The position numbers and the translations under genes were made by a program. From Actinophytocola gossypii (lineage in GTDB: Bacteria > Actinomycetota > Actinomycetes > Mycobacteriales > Pseudonocardiaceae), in assembly GCF_025165815.1 (NCBI RefSeq), contig NZ_JAFFZE010000014.1:372001-436000 (forward strand): a DNA stretch of 64,000 nucleotides. The letters are read 5' to 3'. Under the pieces are notes generated by a model, which saw only the letters and a program-made list of their open reading frames with translations, did no database searches and was not told where the DNA came from. Each line of letters starts with the position of its first letter. Position 1 is the first letter of the stretch. Of this stretch, positions 7,394 through 15,778 are shown one piece after another.

Positions 7394-8535
7394 GGCAACC
7401 TCGCGGTGACGGCCGTCGGCCCGCCGGTCGGGCTGACCACGTCGAGTTCGCCGTCCGCCGCGGCCACTCGCCGGGCCAGGCCGGACAGGCCCGTGCCGGT
7501 GGGCTGAGCGCCGCCTCGGCCGTCGTCACACACCCGCACCTCCAGCCAGGAGCCGCTCTGACGCACACCGATGTCGATCCGATTCGGCGCACCGTGCTTG
7601 ATCGCGTTGGTGACCGCTTCGGACACGACGAAGTAGGCGACGGTCTCGGTTGCCAGGTCGGGCCGGTCGGGTAACTCGTAGACCAGGCGCACCGGGACGC
7701 TGGATCGTTCGGCCACCGTCTCCAGAGCGGGATGCAGTCCACCCTCGTCCAACGCGGTCGGGTACACCCGCCAGGTGACGTCCCGCAGGTCGGCGAGGGA
7801 TTGCTGGGCCTCCTCGTGGGCGAGCCGCATCAGCTCGTGCAGCCGGTCTGGGTCGGTCGCGCGGCGGGCACGGCCGAGCAACAGGCCCAGCGCGACCAGT
7901 CGCTGTTGCACGCCGTCGTGGAGGTCGCGTTCGATGCGGCGGCGCTCCTGGTTGACGGCCTCGACCACGCCGGCGCGGGTCGTGGCCAGCTCGGACACAC
8001 GCTCGCGTAACAGCTCCTCCTCGCTCGGGCCCAGGTAGTACCTGATCAGCATCCCCTCCAGCCGGGCGACGCCGATGAGCCCCCACACGGCCACGAACGC
8101 GAGCATCGCACCCAGCCCGACGACGACGATCGGGTCGCTCCAGCCCATGGTCTCGGCCGGATCACCGCCGATCGCCTCGCCGTTCAGCATCTGCCAGAGC
8201 ATGAGCGCGCCGCTGGCCGCGCCCCAGAGGATCAGTACGAAGATGCTCATGCCGAGCAGGCCGACGGGCGATCGCAGGCACAGGAATCGCAGCGCGCGCT
8301 CGCCGGTGAAGTCGGCGTCGACGGCCGGGCCGGTGCCGAGGTAGCGGTTGACGCGGCCGCGGTCGGCCGTGGCGAGGCGGCGGGCGCTCGCGTGTACGAA
8401 GGGACGTAACACCGGCACCGCTTGCAAGGGCACCGCGAGGAGGAAGAAGGGCGTCTCGACCACTGCGACGAGGCTGCCCAGAACGAGCCCGACGGTGCCC
8501 TCGAACGCGCGCCGAAGGAGGGCGGTGTTGGGCAT
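7384..8535 (-). CDS. Sensor histidine kinase (HisKA_3 type)
   Basis: A 383-residue membrane kinase. The N terminus has a sensor region with hydrophobic spans near residues 15-42, 91-113 and 136-156. A short coiled linker leads to the HisKA_3 dimerisation box ERRRIERDLHDGVQQRLV with phosphorylated His206. The ATPase domain has SEAVTNAIKHG (N box) and VCDDGRGG plus TGLSGLARRV (G boxes). The domain arrangement matches kinases that pair with NarL-type regulators. The response regulator gene follows with overlap. It is divergent from the DedA gene. Confidence 0.92.
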   Translation of the reverse strand: MPNTALLRRAFEGTVGLVLGSLVAVVETPFFLLAVPLQAVPVLRPFVHASARRLATADRGRVNRYLGTGPAVDADFTGERALRFLCLRSPVGLLGMSIFVLILWGAASGALMLWQMLNGEAIGGDPAETMGWSDPIVVVGLGAMLAFVAVWGLIGVARLEGMLIRYYLGPSEEELLRERVSELATTRAGVVEAVNQERRRIERDLHDGVQQRLVALGLLLGRARRATDPDRLHELMRLAHEEAQQSLADLRDVTWRVYPTALDEGGLHPALETVAERSSVPVRLVYELPDRPDLATETVAYFVVSEAVTNAIKHGAPNRIDIGVRQSGSWLEVRVCDDGRGGAQPTGTGLSGLARRVAAADGELDVVSPTGGPTAVTARLPCA

Positions 8536-8570
8536 ATGGCCACGTTACCGAGGGTGCGGCGGCACCGTAC

Positions 8571-8630
8571 TGCGGTTTACCGCAATGTCCTACTGAGGTA
8601 TTCACCCACCGAGTTTTGCGGTTCACCACA
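8571..8630. promoter_or_regulatory. Twin palindromic sites in the kinase/DedA divergent region
   Basis: TGCGGTTTACCGCA (8571-8584) is a perfect 14-bp palindrome (arms TGCGGT/ACCGCA). A second, imperfect copy TGCGGTTCACCACA lies at 8617-8630, 46 bp further on. Two helically phased copies between a two-component operon and a divergent gene suggest binding of the adjacent response regulator. Confidence 0.55.
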
Positions 8631-8701
8631 TGGCCGACCCACCCCCAGATTCGTAGCGTGGAGATCGACACCAACCGAACACCCAAGGAAGGCCCACCCG
8701 C

Positions 8702-9388
8702 ATGAACCTGTCTCTAGCCGCCCAAGCCGAGCCGGTGGACGGCATCGCCGGCCTCGCCGTGGACCTGATGGACAGGTTGGGTGGACCAGGAGCCGCGCTG
8801 CTGGTCGGCATCGACAACGTGTTCCCGCCGATGCCGAGCGAGCTCGTGCTGCCACTGGCCGGGTTCGCCGCGAGCCAGGGCACCATGAGCCTGATCAGCG
8901 CCCTGATCTGGACCACCGTCGGATCGGTCGCCGGCGCCATGCTCACCTACTACCTCGGCGCCTGGCTGGGCCGCGACCGCACCAGGTCCCTGATCACCCG
9001 CGCTCCCCTGATGAAGGCGTCCGACTTCGACCGAACCGAACGCTGGTTCCAGAAACACGGCACGAAGGCGGTGTTCTTCGGCCGCATGGTGCCCCTGTTC
9101 CGGAGCCTGATCTCGTTACCCGCGGGTGTGGAGCGGATGCCGCTGTGGAAGTTCCTGTCGCTCACCACGCTCGGCAGCCTGATCTGGAACTCCGGCTTCG
9201 TCATCGCCGGCTACATGCTGGGCGCGAACTGGCAGGTCGTGGACCAGTACGCCGGCATCTTCCAGAAGGTGGTCATCGGCCTGGTCGTCCTGGCGATCGT
9301 CGTCTTCGTCGTACACCGCCTCCGCGACCGCCGCAGGGAGAAGTCCAAGCAGGAGACGACCCCAACCGGCAGCCACCCACACCCCTAA
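8702..9388 (+). CDS. DedA family membrane protein
   Basis: A 228-residue integral membrane protein of the SNARE-associated/VTT (DedA) family, members of which flip polyprenyl phosphate or phospholipids and support envelope homeostasis. The family re-entrant loop motifs are present: FPPMPSELVLPLAG (about residues 41-54) and FGRMVPLFRSLISLPAG (about 126-142). Membrane spans follow to residue 208, with a basic cytoplasmic tail. AAGGAAGG precedes the ATG. Being divergent from a two-component system, it may be part of an envelope-stress response; that is inference. Confidence 0.9.
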   Translation: MNLSLAAQAEPVDGIAGLAVDLMDRLGGPGAALLVGIDNVFPPMPSELVLPLAGFAASQGTMSLISALIWTTVGSVAGAMLTYYLGAWLGRDRTRSLITRAPLMKASDFDRTERWFQKHGTKAVFFGRMVPLFRSLISLPAGVERMPLWKFLSLTTLGSLIWNSGFVIAGYMLGANWQVVDQYAGIFQKVVIGLVVLAIVVFVVHRLRDRRREKSKQETTPTGSHPHP

Positions 9389-9405
9389 CCCCCTAGCCCA
9401 CCACC

Positions 9406-9448
9406 ACGAACGCTGACCGCATTAGGTGACCCACCGGTCAGCGTTCGT
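9406..9448 (+). terminator. Hairpin downstream of the DedA gene
   Basis: Perfect 14-bp arms ACGAACGCTGACCG (9406-9419) and CGGTCAGCGTTCGT (9435-9448) with a 15-base loop, 17 bases after the DedA stop. No T-run follows, as is common in actinobacteria, so a terminator role is likely but not certain. Confidence 0.55.
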
Positions 9449-9850
9449 ACCAAACCACAAGCCAGCACCACTCACAGAACCCCAAACGCCGACATCCCCC
9501 AAAGATCGAGAGTACGAACAGCGGCAGAAGGGAGGCGCCAACGCAGCCGCAAAGCCCAGCCCACTCCGTTCGAAGCGCAGCACCCAGCCCGCCACCCGCT
9601 CGACGACCGGCAGCGCCGCCGAACGTGGCCTCGCCCCCACACCGCAGCACACCGCGGACCTGGAGCGCACGCCGCTGCGATACGACGGCAAGCACACAGT
9701 CGTAGCCCTGTCGGCGGGCCCTACCCAACAAGCGCCGAGAACAGCCGCCAATATCCAGCCCCCATGGGCTACGCCCACGCCAAGGACTGTGGCCCCACCG
9801 GCAATATGCATGGCTCTGCTGACGGTCGCCTGCCGCCACAGCTCGGGCTG
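9449..9850. other. Stretch without a supported gene
   Basis: Between the hairpin and the repeat field. Open frames exist on both strands (for example 9426-9851 forward and 9422-9910 reverse), but neither has a ribosome site, recognisable domain or the third-position GC bias of the neighbouring genes. Base composition is visibly lower in GC and richer in AC on the plus strand than the flanks. No function can be assigned. Confidence 0.5.
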
Positions 9851-10870
9851 AGCCGTGACCACGACCGAGCTGGCTCGCACTGACCATGCCCGTGGCCAGA
9901 GCCTGGCCACAGCCGTGGCCGTGGCCGTGACCGTGGCCGTGGCCGTGGCCGTGGCCGTGGCCGTGGATCGGGCCGTGGATCGGGCCGTAGCTCGGGCTGA
10001 CCTGCAGTCACGACCATTGCCGTGGCTGGGGGCCGTGCCAAGGGCTGGCTCGGACCGGGGTCAGGGCCGAGCCAACCCAGAGCGGGACCCGAGCCAGAGC
10101 CAAGGCCAAGGCCAAGGCCAAGGCCAAGGCCAGCGTGCGGTGACCAGGGCCCTGGTCGTGACTCGGCTGGGGCCGCGACCGGGGTTTCGGCTCGGCCGCA
10201 GCCATGACCACGACCCGCGGTCGAGGGACGACCCACGACCGGGACTGGCCCGGGGTGCTGACCGCGACTGAGCTGGCTTCGGACGGGGCATGACCGTGGC
10301 CAAAGCCGTTGCCAAAGCCGTAGCCATGGCCATGGCCATGGCCATGGATCGAGGTGAGCCTCGACCGCGACTGGGACGACGATCGGGCCGTGGCTCGGGG
10401 CAGCCGTGACCACGACCAGGTCCCGTAGTTTTGAGCCGTGACCCGGCTGGTCTGGGCTCCCCCCGTGACCGCAGCCGAGCTGGCTCGCACCGGGGCCAGG
10501 GCCGTGAAGTGGTCAGAGCTGTGCCCGCAGATCGCAATGAGCGTCGATTGGGGGCCAAAGGCCGCGACCGAGGCCGTGATCGGGCTAGACTTGGCCACGA
10601 TCATCGCCATGGCTGAGGGCTGTTCGGGCTCGGCTATGACCAGGGCCAGAACATGCATCGCCGCGACCAGAGCTGCGGCCGTGACCAGAACCGGGCCGTA
10701 GCTCGGGCTGGGCAACGACTGCGGCCGAGGCCGCGACCGGGCCGTAGCTCGGGCTGAGCTTCAGCCCCGACCATTGCCGTGTCGGGGGCCGTGCCGAGGG
10801 CTGGTCCGGGGCTCGGCCGTGACCGCGGCGGAACTGGCTCGCACTGGGCCGTGAGCGGGGCCAGGGCGAG
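9851..10870. repeat. Complex repeat field: hexanucleotide arrays plus degenerate long repeats
   Basis: About 1 kb with three hexamer arrays: CCGTGG x9 (9913-9966, one variant unit), CCAAGG x5 (10100-10129) and CCATGG x4 (10324-10347). Around them are longer imperfect repeats. An approximately 75-bp unit starting CGGGCCGTAGCTCGGGCTGA occurs at 9981 and 10738, with shorter related copies near 10383 and 10694. GAGCTGGCTCGCAC occurs at 9868 and 10477, with variants near 10270 and 10831. Open frames through it translate only into low-complexity peptides (Ala-Val, Gln-Gly, Pro-Arg) and have no credible starts, so I treat it as non-coding. Confidence 0.85.
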
Positions 10871-11086
10871 CAACCGGCCGGTGCTGTCGGTTCGATACCC
10901 TCAGAGTGTGTACCGAGCCGCGGCGGTAGATCGCATCAGCGGCATCCGGGTGTTGAGCACGTACGGGGTGTTGAGATACGGCTCTGCGGCGTCCGGTCCC
11001 GGAGCCTCTGGAAAACCCGTTCGTGGTCCGCGGCAGTCGCTGCTAGCTTTCGGGAAGCCGTGCGGGAGAGCGAGGAGGTGGTACCC

Positions 11087-11137
11087 GTGACCGGATCGAC
11101 ATGGGTGCTCCGCGCTGGGGTCACGGTCGGGCGATAG
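11087..11137 (+). CDS. Possible short leader ORF before the hydrolase
   Basis: GTG start with an excellent ribosome site GAGGAGGTGG seven bases upstream, encoding only 16 residues (VTGSTWVLRAGVTVGR) before TAG. It ends 45 bases ahead of the hydrolase ATG. It could be a leader peptide, or the intact start of a gene whose body has been lost. Support is limited to the ribosome site. Confidence 0.25.
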   Translation: MTGSTWVLRAGVTVGR

Positions 11138-11182
11138 GTCGTCCGGGAGCGCCGTTCACGAGCACTCCCGAAAGGCACGACC

Positions 11183-11914
11183 ATGCGATTCACGTCCGAA
11201 CAGCGCTTCGACGACGGTGTCCTCGAACGCGGATTCACCATCGGGGAGATCCCGGGACTCCTGTGGACGCCCGCATCCACGCCCGCACCGGCACCGCTGC
11301 TTCTGCTCGGGCACCCGGGCGGGCTGGACAACATGTACCCGCGGCTGATGGCCCGGGCTCGGCACGCCGCGGCGGAGGGCTTCGCCGCGGCCACCATCGA
11401 GCTTCCCGGGGGCGGGGAGCGGCCTCGTTCCGCCGCCGCGGAGCAGGCGCGGGCCGATCTGCTTCGGGCGTTGGAGGGCGGCCGACCAGTCGACGACGAC
11501 ATCGTCGATCGGCTCGTTGTTCCGTTGGTGGATATGGCGGTTCCGGAATGGCGGGGCGTGCTGGACGTCCTCCTTTCGGTGCCGGGGATCGGGAGGACGG
11601 TCGGGTACGCGGGTGGGGTCATCGCCGTCGGTGTTCGGCTGGCGGTGGTCGAGCCGCGTATTTCGGCCGCCCTTCTGTTCGCCGGGAGTTTCGTGCCGCG
11701 CATCACGTTCGAGGAAGCGCGGCGGGTCACCATTCCGCTGCACGTTCTACTGCAGTGGGACGACGAAGGGAACGATCGGCAGATGGCGTTGGATCTGTTC
11801 GACGCCTTCGGTTCCAAGGAAAAGACGTTGCACGCCAACATGGGCGGGCACACCGGCGTCCCACCATTCGAGGGGGACGCGGGGAATCGGTTCTTCGCCC
11901 GGCATCTGATGTGA
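11183..11914 (+). CDS. Alpha/beta-hydrolase-fold protein lacking the nucleophile serine
   Basis: A 243-residue protein with the alpha/beta-hydrolase layout: LLLLGHPGGLD (oxyanion-hole strand, residues 39-49), a nucleophile elbow, QWDDEGND (acid) and NMGGHTGVP (candidate His). At the elbow the sequence is GYAGG (residues 141-145), which fits GxSxG except that residue 143 is Ala (codon GCG), not Ser. The enzyme is therefore probably inactive as a serine hydrolase or works differently. AAAGG lies a few bases before the ATG. No operon partner; it follows the repeat field and a possible leader ORF. Specific substrate unknown. Confidence 0.8.
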   Translation: MRFTSEQRFDDGVLERGFTIGEIPGLLWTPASTPAPAPLLLLGHPGGLDNMYPRLMARARHAAAEGFAAATIELPGGGERPRSAAAEQARADLLRALEGGRPVDDDIVDRLVVPLVDMAVPEWRGVLDVLLSVPGIGRTVGYAGGVIAVGVRLAVVEPRISAALLFAGSFVPRITFEEARRVTIPLHVLLQWDDEGNDRQMALDLFDAFGSKEKTLHANMGGHTGVPPFEGDAGNRFFARHLM

Positions 11915-12241
11915 GACCCGGACGTTTGGGTGACGGCTGATGTTGGGACGTCTTTCTCGAGAGACAGGCGGCCTTTCGACGGCGAACTGGTGTGTACCGT
12001 CCGACCTCGGCGTGCGGCCATTTCGCGCCCGAACGGTCGGGCGAGCGACTCGGAGCGAATTTCCGTCGGCTCCGGCGGAAGCTGCCGAGCGTGCCGCGCT
12101 GTCGGATGGGTCGACCCGGAACTCGGCGAACGCCAGGTACTTGTGGCGGTGCTGGACCCTCGGGGGAGGTGCACGACGAATCACCGGGCTCTGGCTGGTT
12201 AATCGGTGGCAGGCGGGGGCGGCGCGGCCGACAATGCGGGA
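11915..12241. other. 327-base gap with no supported feature
   Basis: Lies between the hydrolase stop and the DinB protein start. Short overlapping frames run through it on both strands without ribosome sites or recognisable motifs. I see no strong hairpin, tRNA or repeat. It presumably holds the promoter of the DinB gene, but no convincing -35/-10 pair was found. Confidence 0.4.
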
Positions 12242-13012
12242 ATGACCTCGTCGGAGGATTCGGCAGGGCCCACCGCGACCACCGCGACCAGCGCGACCGG
12301 CCCGACCGCCGCGACCACCGCGACCAGCGCGACCGGCCCGACCGCCGCGACCAGCGCGACCGGCCCGACCGCCGCGACCACCGCGACCAGCGCGACCGGC
12401 CCGACCGCCGCGACCGCCGCGACCGCAGCGACCGGCGCGACTCGTTGGACGGACGCGACCGTCTACCCCGACATGTGGGTCGACCCGGATGACGATCCGC
12501 GGGAGACCGGTGTCGAAAGCGCCGACGAGCGCGGCATGCTGCTCGACTACCTGCGCTACTACCGCCTCACGCTGGAGATGAAGTGCGCGGGCCTCGACGC
12601 CGAGCAACTCGCTCGGCGCTCCATCCCCCCGTCCACGATGTCCCTGCTCGGACTCGTACGGCACCTGACCGAGGAGGAACGGCACCTTCGCCGGGTCATG
12701 GGCGGCGAGGACGCGCCCAAGCTCTACCGCACCGACGACGACCGGGACGGGGACTGGAACGGCGCGATCGCCGACCCTGCCGTCGTGGCCGACGCCTGGC
12801 GGCAGTGGCGAACCGAGGTCGAACTCACCGACCGGTTCGTGGCGGGCGTCGATGACCTCGGCTCCCGGAACGCCGGCGTCTCCGACCTCGGGCCGGACGG
12901 CGCGGACCTGCAACTACGCGACATGCTGATGGCGCAGATCGCGGAGTACGCGCGGCACTGCGGGCACGCCGACCTCCTGCGGGAACGGATCGACGGGCGG
13001 GTCGGCCAGTAG
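12242..13012 (+). CDS. DinB/DUF664 family protein with Thr/Ala-rich repeat N terminus
   Basis: A 256-residue protein. Residues about 9-68 are almost only Gly, Pro, Thr, Ala and Ser in repeats such as GPTAATTATSAT. The folded part from about residue 78 is a DinB-like four-helix bundle of the DUF664 type: ADERGMLLDYLRYYRLTLEMKCAGL, STMSLLGLVRHLTEEERHLRR and the C-terminal YARHCGHADLLRERIDG. His residues in the last two blocks are the expected metal ligands; relatives include mycothiol-dependent enzymes. ATG 12242 is taken as start, but it lacks a good ribosome site. An in-frame ATG at 12473 would give the DUF664 domain alone, so the tail could be untranslated. Confidence 0.75.
   Translation: MTSSEDSAGPTATTATSATGPTAATTATSATGPTAATSATGPTAATTATSATGPTAATAATAATGATRWTDATVYPDMWVDPDDDPRETGVESADERGMLLDYLRYYRLTLEMKCAGLDAEQLARRSIPPSTMSLLGLVRHLTEEERHLRRVMGGEDAPKLYRTDDDRDGDWNGAIADPAVVADAWRQWRTEVELTDRFVAGVDDLGSRNAGVSDLGPDGADLQLRDMLMAQIAEYARHCGHADLLRERIDGRVGQ
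12266..12435. repeat. In-frame GC-rich repeat coding the GPTAAT tail
   Basis: A short unit, roughly ACCAGCGCGACCGGCCCGAC with CGCCGCGACC spacers, recurs at about 12288, 12324, 12351 and 12387 with 27- or 36-base steps. All steps are multiples of three, so copy-number change would preserve the reading frame. Confidence 0.8.
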
Positions 13013-13023
13013 CGGCTACACGA

Positions 13024-14298
13024 TCAGGCTCGGTCGGGGGCCTCGGCCACGCGGCGGACATCGGCACCCAGTGCGACCATGTTCTCCACCAGGCCCGGGT
13101 AGCCGCGGTCGATGTGGAAGACGTCCCACACGTCGGTCACCCCTTCGGCGCACAGGCCGGCCAGCACCAAGCCCACGCCGGCGCGGATGTCGGAGGCCCA
13201 CACGGGAGCACTGGACAGCTTGGGGACGCCGCGGACCACGGCGTGGTGGCCGTCGGTGCGGGCGTCGGCGCCCAGGCGGACCATCTCCTCGATGAAGCGG
13301 AACCTCGCCTCGAACAGGTTCTCCGTGATCATCGACGTGCCGTCGGCGATCGACGACAGGGCGATGGCGAACGGCTGCAGGTCGGTGGCGAAACCCGGGT
13401 ACGGCAGGGTCACGAAGTCCACGGCGGTGGGCCGGTCGCTCTGCACGACCCGGAACGCGCTGTCGCTCTGGATCGTCACCTCGGCGCCGGCGGTACGCAG
13501 CTTCTCCAGGACCAGGTCGAGGTGGTGCGGGTCGACGCCGCGCACGGTCACGTCGCCCTGGGTCATGGCGGCGGCGAAGGCCCAGGTGGCGCCGACGATG
13601 CGGTCGCCGATGACGCGGTGCTCGGTGGATTGCAGGGCGTTCACACCATGAACCGTCAGGGTGGACGTGCCGGCGCCCTCGATCTTGCCGCCCATCTGCT
13701 GCAGCATCGTGCACAGGTCGACGATCTCCGGCTCGCGCGCGGCGTTGTCGATCACCGTCGTGCCGTTCGCCAGGACCGCGGCCATCAGGATGTTCTCGGT
13801 GGCGCCGACGCTGGGGAAGTCGAGCCAGATCTGCGCGCCGTGCAGGCCCTCGGCCTCCGCGACCACACAGCCGTGCTCGATCTCGCTGCGCGCGCCCAGT
13901 TGGCGCAGGCCGTTCTGGTGCATGTCCAGGGGGCGCGAGCCGATCGCGTCCCCGCCCGGCATCGCCACCACCGCTCGCTTGCAGCGGCCGACCAGGGGTC
14001 CGAGCACACAGACCGACGCCCGCAGCTTGCCCATCGCGGCCGAGTCCGCCCGGTGGTTCAGCTCGGCGGGTGTGCTGATGGTGACCGTGTCGCCGACGAT
14101 CGTCACCTCGCAGCCGAGACTGCGCAGGACCTCGGCCATCAGCGGCACGTCCAGGATCTGCGGGCAGTTGGTGAGCGTGGTGGTGCCCTCCGCCAGCAAC
14201 GCGGCGGCCATCAGCTTCAACACGCTGTTCTTGGCGCCGACGACCTCGACCTCACCGGCCAGTCGCGCGCCACCGTGGACCTGGAAGTGCTCTGTCAC
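13024..14298 (-). CDS. murA: UDP-N-acetylglucosamine 1-carboxyvinyltransferase, Asp117 form
   Basis: First committed step of peptidoglycan precursor synthesis: transfers enolpyruvate from phosphoenolpyruvate to UDP-GlcNAc in the cytoplasm. 424 residues, full length. The N terminus has [17 protein letters not shown] (catalytic Lys in the KN motif). The active-site loop reads [14 protein letters not shown]: residue 117 is Asp where most bacteria have Cys (PGGCAIG). The same Asp is found in mycobacterial MurA and is the established cause of intrinsic fosfomycin insensitivity, so the same is expected here. Other blocks ([39 protein letters not shown]) are normal. Transcribed alone, divergent from the next gene. 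Confidence 0.95.
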   Translation of the reverse strand: MTEHFQVHGGARLAGEVEVVGAKNSVLKLMAAALLAEGTTTLTNCPQILDVPLMAEVLRSLGCEVTIVGDTVTISTPAELNHRADSAAMGKLRASVCVLGPLVGRCKRAVVAMPGGDAIGSRPLDMHQNGLRQLGARSEIEHGCVVAEAEGLHGAQIWLDFPSVGATENILMAAVLANGTTVIDNAAREPEIVDLCTMLQQMGGKIEGAGTSTLTVHGVNALQSTEHRVIGDRIVGATWAFAAAMTQGDVTVRGVDPHHLDLVLEKLRTAGAEVTIQSDSAFRVVQSDRPTAVDFVTLPYPGFATDLQPFAIALSSIADGTSMITENLFEARFRFIEEMVRLGADARTDGHHAVVRGVPKLSSAPVWASDIRAGVGLVLAGLCAEGVTDVWDVFHIDRGYPGLVENMVALGADVRRVAEAPDRA

Positions 14299-14407
14299 GA
14301 GCGCCCATCATGCCCGAGCCGGATGAATCCCTCGCGCACGCCCCGTGGTTCGCCGACGACCCCGTCCGCCCGTCCGCTAGCCTGCCGCCGTCACGAGAGG
14401 GGACGCC

Positions 14408-15115
14408 ATGAACGCGCAGACCGACCGGTCGGACACCGCGCTGTCCAGGCTGGCGAGTCCGACCGGGTTCCTGCTGGTCCTGCTGCTGTTCCTGCTGCTC
14501 CCGTTCCTGTCGGTGTCCTGCGAGGTGCCCGGTGTCGGGTCGATCGGCGCCGACTACAGCGGCGGGCAGCTCGCGGTCGGCGCCGAACCGGAGGTGGAGG
14601 TTCCCCCGGACCTCGCCGACATGGCCGGGGAACTGCCCGGCGGGGACGGCCAGGAGCCGCCGCCGGACCCGGGCGTCCAGGTTCTCGCGATCGTCACCGG
14701 GTTGGTCCTGCTCGCGGGGATCGTGGTGCCGCTGCTCCCCCGCCCGCGCGGCCGGGCCCGGTCGTACCTGGCCGTCGGCACGGCCCTGCTGGCCGCGGCG
14801 GCGGTCCTGGTCACGCAGCTGGTCGCGCGGTCGAACCTCGCCACGGAGCTGCGGGCGGACGCGGAGAACCTCTCCGACGGGGAGCAGGCCGCCATGCCGG
14901 ACGTCGACCAGATCGTCGACGAGATGATCCACGCGGAGATCGGCTTCTGGCTCAGCCTGTTCGGGTTGATGCTGATCGCCCTGGTCAACGTCGGGCTGCT
15001 GATCAGGGACCTGATGCTCCGCCGACCCGGCCGGACCGCCGGGGAGGCCACCGACACCCCGGTCGCGGGGTTCTTCCGTGACGACGACCCACCCGACGAC
15101 CGGGACGAGAGATGA
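14408..15115 (+). CDS. Membrane protein of unknown function
   Basis: A 235-residue protein with four hydrophobic spans: about residues 20-38 (LLVLLLFLLLPFLSV), 92-110, 120-140 and 178-200. Between the first two is an acidic, Pro/Gly-rich external loop of about 50 residues beginning after a Cys in SVSCEVPG. The C terminus is hydrophilic and acidic. GAGAGGGG precedes the ATG. It is 33 bases upstream of the adenosyltransferase gene and may be cotranscribed. I recognise no family. Confidence 0.75.
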   Translation: MNAQTDRSDTALSRLASPTGFLLVLLLFLLLPFLSVSCEVPGVGSIGADYSGGQLAVGAEPEVEVPPDLADMAGELPGGDGQEPPPDPGVQVLAIVTGLVLLAGIVVPLLPRPRGRARSYLAVGTALLAAAAVLVTQLVARSNLATELRADAENLSDGEQAAMPDVDQIVDEMIHAEIGFWLSLFGLMLIALVNVGLLIRDLMLRRPGRTAGEATDTPVAGFFRDDDPPDDRDER

Positions 15116-15148
15116 GTGCGGCACCGCGCCGCCGGTATCGTGCGGACC

Positions 15149-15724
15149 ATGGCCGTCCACATCACGCGTGTCTACACCCGGGTCGGGGACAGCGGGACCA
15201 CCGCGCTCGGTGACGGGCAGCGGGTTCCGAAGACCGACCCCCGGCTGGCGGCCTACGCCGACGTCGACGAGGCCAACGCCGCGATCGGTGTCGCGGTCGC
15301 CATGGGCAACCTCGACGCCGAGCTGGTCGACGTGCTGCGCCGCGTGCAGAACGACCTCTTCGACGTGGGGGCCGACCTGTGCGCGCCCGTCGTCGACAAC
15401 CCCAAGTACCCGCCGCTGCGGATCACCGAGGAGTACGTCGGCCGCCTCGAGGGCTGGTGTGACGACTTCAACGCGCGGCTGGGCAAGCTCGACTCGTTCA
15501 TCCTTCCCGGAGGCACCCCCGGCGCCGCCCTGCTGCACGTCGCCCGCACGGTCACCCGACGGGCGGAGCGCGGCGCGTGGCGGCTCGTCGAGGTCGACGG
15601 CGAGCGGACCAACGCCCTCGCCGCCACCTACCTCAACCGGCTCTCCGACCTGCTGTTCGTCCTCGGCCGGGTGGCCAACCCGGACGGCGACGTGCTGTGG
15701 GTCCCCGGCGGCGACCGCGACTGA
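15149..15724 (+). CDS. ATP:cob(I)alamin adenosyltransferase, PduO type
   Basis: Makes adenosylcobalamin, the cofactor needed by the MeaA mutase at 1209. 191 residues, full length for PduO. The family signature TRVGDSGTTALGDGQRV is at residues 7-23, with DVDEANAAIGVA, the helix QNDLFDVGADLC, GGTPGAALLHVARTVTRRAER (ATP-binding Arg cluster) and the closing NRLSDLLFVLGR. ATG 15149 was chosen because the family starts MAVHITRVYTR; the frame is open back to 15116. Role is standard; the link to MeaA is by pathway logic, as the genes are 12 kb apart. Confidence 0.93.
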   Translation: MAVHITRVYTRVGDSGTTALGDGQRVPKTDPRLAAYADVDEANAAIGVAVAMGNLDAELVDVLRRVQNDLFDVGADLCAPVVDNPKYPPLRITEEYVGRLEGWCDDFNARLGKLDSFILPGGTPGAALLHVARTVTRRAERGAWRLVEVDGERTNALAATYLNRLSDLLFVLGRVANPDGDVLWVPGGDRD

Positions 15725-15778
15725 CGATTACTGCGAACGGACCGTTCCGGCCCTCCCCGCCCGGGTAGTCCACCGGGC

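Noticed and set aside
9769-10715. Long open frames on both strands through the repeat field (for example 214 and 235 codons reverse)
   Set aside because: They translate to RPRPRP, GLGLGL, WPWPW or ALALAL runs dictated by the hexamers, lack ribosome sites and do not share the codon bias of real genes here.
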